Assembly (NCBI RefSeq): GCF_050467285.1
Contig: NZ_JBCMUN010000014.1
Location: 1-64,000 of the forward strand
Direction of reading: 5' to 3'
DNA length: 64,000 nt
Source: Paenibacillus_E oryzisoli_A
Lineage (GTDB): Bacteria; Bacillota; Bacilli; Paenibacillales; NBRC-103111
The notes beneath the pieces were generated by a model. That model did no database searches. It saw nothing but the letters and a program-made list of their open reading frames with translations, and was not told the origin of the DNA. This document shows positions 62,750 to 64,000 of the stretch, piece by piece (within the stretch, counting starts at the first letter, position 1; every line of letters starts with the position of its first letter). The translations under genes were made by a program, and so were the position numbers.

Positions 62750-64000
62750 TTATTTGCTTACAAGTGTATCTTCACTCTTGCGAGGCGCTCTGGAGCGATC
62801 GCGGTTGCCGGAGTAGTTGCTACCATATTCACGGTTTTTGGAGTAAGAACTGCCGCCGCCTTCACGGCTGCCGTACTCACGGTTGCCGTCTTTACGCGGA
62901 TAGCGGGAACCTGAACCGCCGGACCCGTAACCGCCTTGACGACGGTCGCCCGAACCGGAACCGTAGTTGCCGCCTACGCGACGACCGGAGCTGCGCACAT
63001 CGAATTTTTTCTTTCTTGCACGAATCGGATCTTCCGGTGTAAGCTCGATCACTAGATCTTTCTTGTCGCCAGTCAGCAATTTCATCGCTGCGGCAAGCAG
63101 ATTCACGGAATCGTACTGCTCTAACAATTGAATGGCAAGGCCTTTGAATTCGGAGTGCTCTTCTTTTTGAAGAAGATCCAGAATACGCTCAGCCGTCAAT
63201 TTTTGTTTGCCTTCGATCGCTTCCGCCAAGCTAGGCAAAGGTTTTTTGTTGATTTTGTGACGCGTAACTTTCTCGATGAAATGCAGGTGGTCGATTTCAC
63301 GAGGCGTTACGAACGTCCATGCTGTACCTTCTTTACCCGCGCGGCCTGTACGACCGATCCGGTGTACATAGCTTTCTGGGTCTTGCGGAAGGTCAAAGTT
63401 GATAACGTGGGTCACACCGGATACGTCGAGACCGCGCGCCGCGACATCCGTCGCAACTAGGACGTCGATGCTGCCGTCACGGAATTTACGCATAACATTG
63501 TCACGTTGGTTCTGAGACAAGTCACCATGCAAGCCTTCTGCTGCATAGCCTCTTTTTTGCAGAGCTTCTGACAATTCGTCAACGCGGCGCTTCGTACGAC
63601 CGAAGACGATCGCAAGATCAGGCGCTTCCATGTCGATCAGACGGCTCAACGCTTCAAATTTTTGTTTCTCGTGCAATTCAATGTAAGCTTGCTCGATTGT
63701 CGGCGCGCTCACTTGTTTCGGAATAACGGAGACGTGCTCCGGATTGCGAAGGAATTGTTGTGCGAGACGTTGAATGTTCGCAGGCATTGTTGCGGAGAAC
63801 AGCATCGTGTGACGCTCTTCCGGTACCAGCTTCAAGATGGATTGGATATCATCCATGAAGCCCATGTCCAGCATTTCATCTGCTTCGTCCAAAATAACCG
63901 TTTGAACATCGTCGAGTTTAATCGTTTTGCGGTTGATATGGTCAAGCAGACGACCAGGGGTACCGATGATGATTTGCGGTTTCTTTTTCAGTGCGCGAAT
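62750..64000 (-). CDS. cshA: DEAD-box RNA helicase, CshA type (partial, 5' end off the window)
   Basis: At least 417 residues; the frame stays open to the right edge. Motifs seen, in order: TPGRLLDHI (Ib), LDEADEMLDMGF (II, Walker B DEAD), SATMP (III), IVFGRTKRRVDEL (IV), VATDVAARGLDV (V), HRIGRTGRAGKEGTA (VI). The tail is rich in Arg/Gly/Ser/Tyr (RGG-like), a sign of CshA/DeaD proteins in RNA turnover and cold growth. The ATP-binding motifs Q and I lie outside. Ends before a shared terminator. Confidence 0.93.
   Translation of the reverse strand: MRALKKKPQIIIGTPGRLLDHINRKTIKLDDVQTVILDEADEMLDMGFMDDIQSILKLVPEERHTMLFSATMPANIQRLAQQFLRNPEHVSVIPKQVSAPTIEQAYIELHEKQKFEALSRLIDMEAPDLAIVFGRTKRRVDELSEALQKRGYAAEGLHGDLSQNQRDNVMRKFRDGSIDVLVATDVAARGLDVSGVTHVINFDLPQDPESYVHRIGRTGRAGKEGTAWTFVTPREIDHLHFIEKVTRHKINKKPLPSLAEAIEGKQKLTAERILDLLQKEEHSEFKGLAIQLLEQYDSVNLLAAAMKLLTGDKKDLVIELTPEDPIRARKKKFDVRSSGRRVGGNYGSGSGDRRQGGYGSGGSGSRYPRKDGNREYGSREGGGSSYSKNREYGSNYSGNRDRSRAPRKSEDTLVSK

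Noticed and set aside
1..64000. tRNA, rRNA, CRISPR or insertion-sequence elements
   Set aside because: No cloverleaf, repeat array, transposase or terminal inverted repeat set could be supported by eye.

Overview
The window reads as one chromosomal segment of a spore-forming Firmicute of the Paenibacillus type. Support for this: strong AGGAGG ribosome-binding sites with frequent TTG starts, two 28-residue YjcZ-type peptides, S-layer-homology (SLH) and copper-amine-oxidase-N domains, GlcT/PTS genes, a BLUF-free class III cyclase next to a FecR protein, and gene families typical of Bacillales (YesL, YugP, RelQ, CimA). GC content is near 50 percent, with two GC-rich patches inside rsmF-like and xylB-like genes. 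I see no tRNA, rRNA, CRISPR array, insertion sequence or prophage. The right edge cuts a DEAD-box helicase gene.

Layout. 0.07-8.4 kb: a two-component system followed by an RND efflux operon (adaptor lipoprotein, pump, extra secreted beta-repeat protein), with a perfect tandem repeat of the response-regulator type directly upstream of the pump promoter. 8.5-10.4 kb: queD-queE-queC (preQ0 synthesis). 10.5-13 kb: small hypotheticals, a nitroreductase, a repeat-built acidic protein and the first YjcZ peptide. 13-25.4 kb: a surface locus on the minus strand: SLH protein, 2345-residue secreted protein, HAD phosphatase, secreted cadherin-like protein, TPR-glycosyltransferase. 25.6-31 kb: rRNA modification (RsuA-type, RsmF-type), thioredoxin-like protein, RelQ-type (p)ppGpp synthetase with DUF309, pyrD. 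31-37 kb: amino-sugar uptake, with a GlcNAc-type PTS permease, its antiterminator and an NgcE-like ABC transporter whose leader carries an intrinsic terminator. 37-44.5 kb: L,D-transpeptidase, then a CHASE2-cyclase/FecR/NHL operon. 44.6-51.2 kb: ferredoxin, mobB, dinB, cimA, redoxin, MFS and JAMM peptidase. 51.1-55.9 kb: exonuclease, GlnD-like nucleotidyltransferase and AmtB, with a GlnR/TnrA-like box, then MerR and a YugP-type protease. 55.9-61.2 kb: LysR/tpx, DUF1499, mntH with an MntR-like box, xylulokinase. 61.2-64 kb: a probable 6S RNA gene, YesL-type membrane protein, the second YjcZ peptide, CshA-type helicase.

How the parts may work together. The two-component system probably activates the efflux pump. 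Nitrogen status probably acts on amtB and the genes behind it. The tpx/LysR and mntH/xylB intergenic regions share a 15-bp palindrome-bearing sequence, suggesting a common oxidative-stress or metal regulator. The ABC transporter and PTS next to each other suggest chitin-derived sugar scavenging. The best under-described items are the 6S RNA candidate, the attenuated ABC leader, the structured element upstream of amtB, and the surface and cyclase/FecR/NHL loci.
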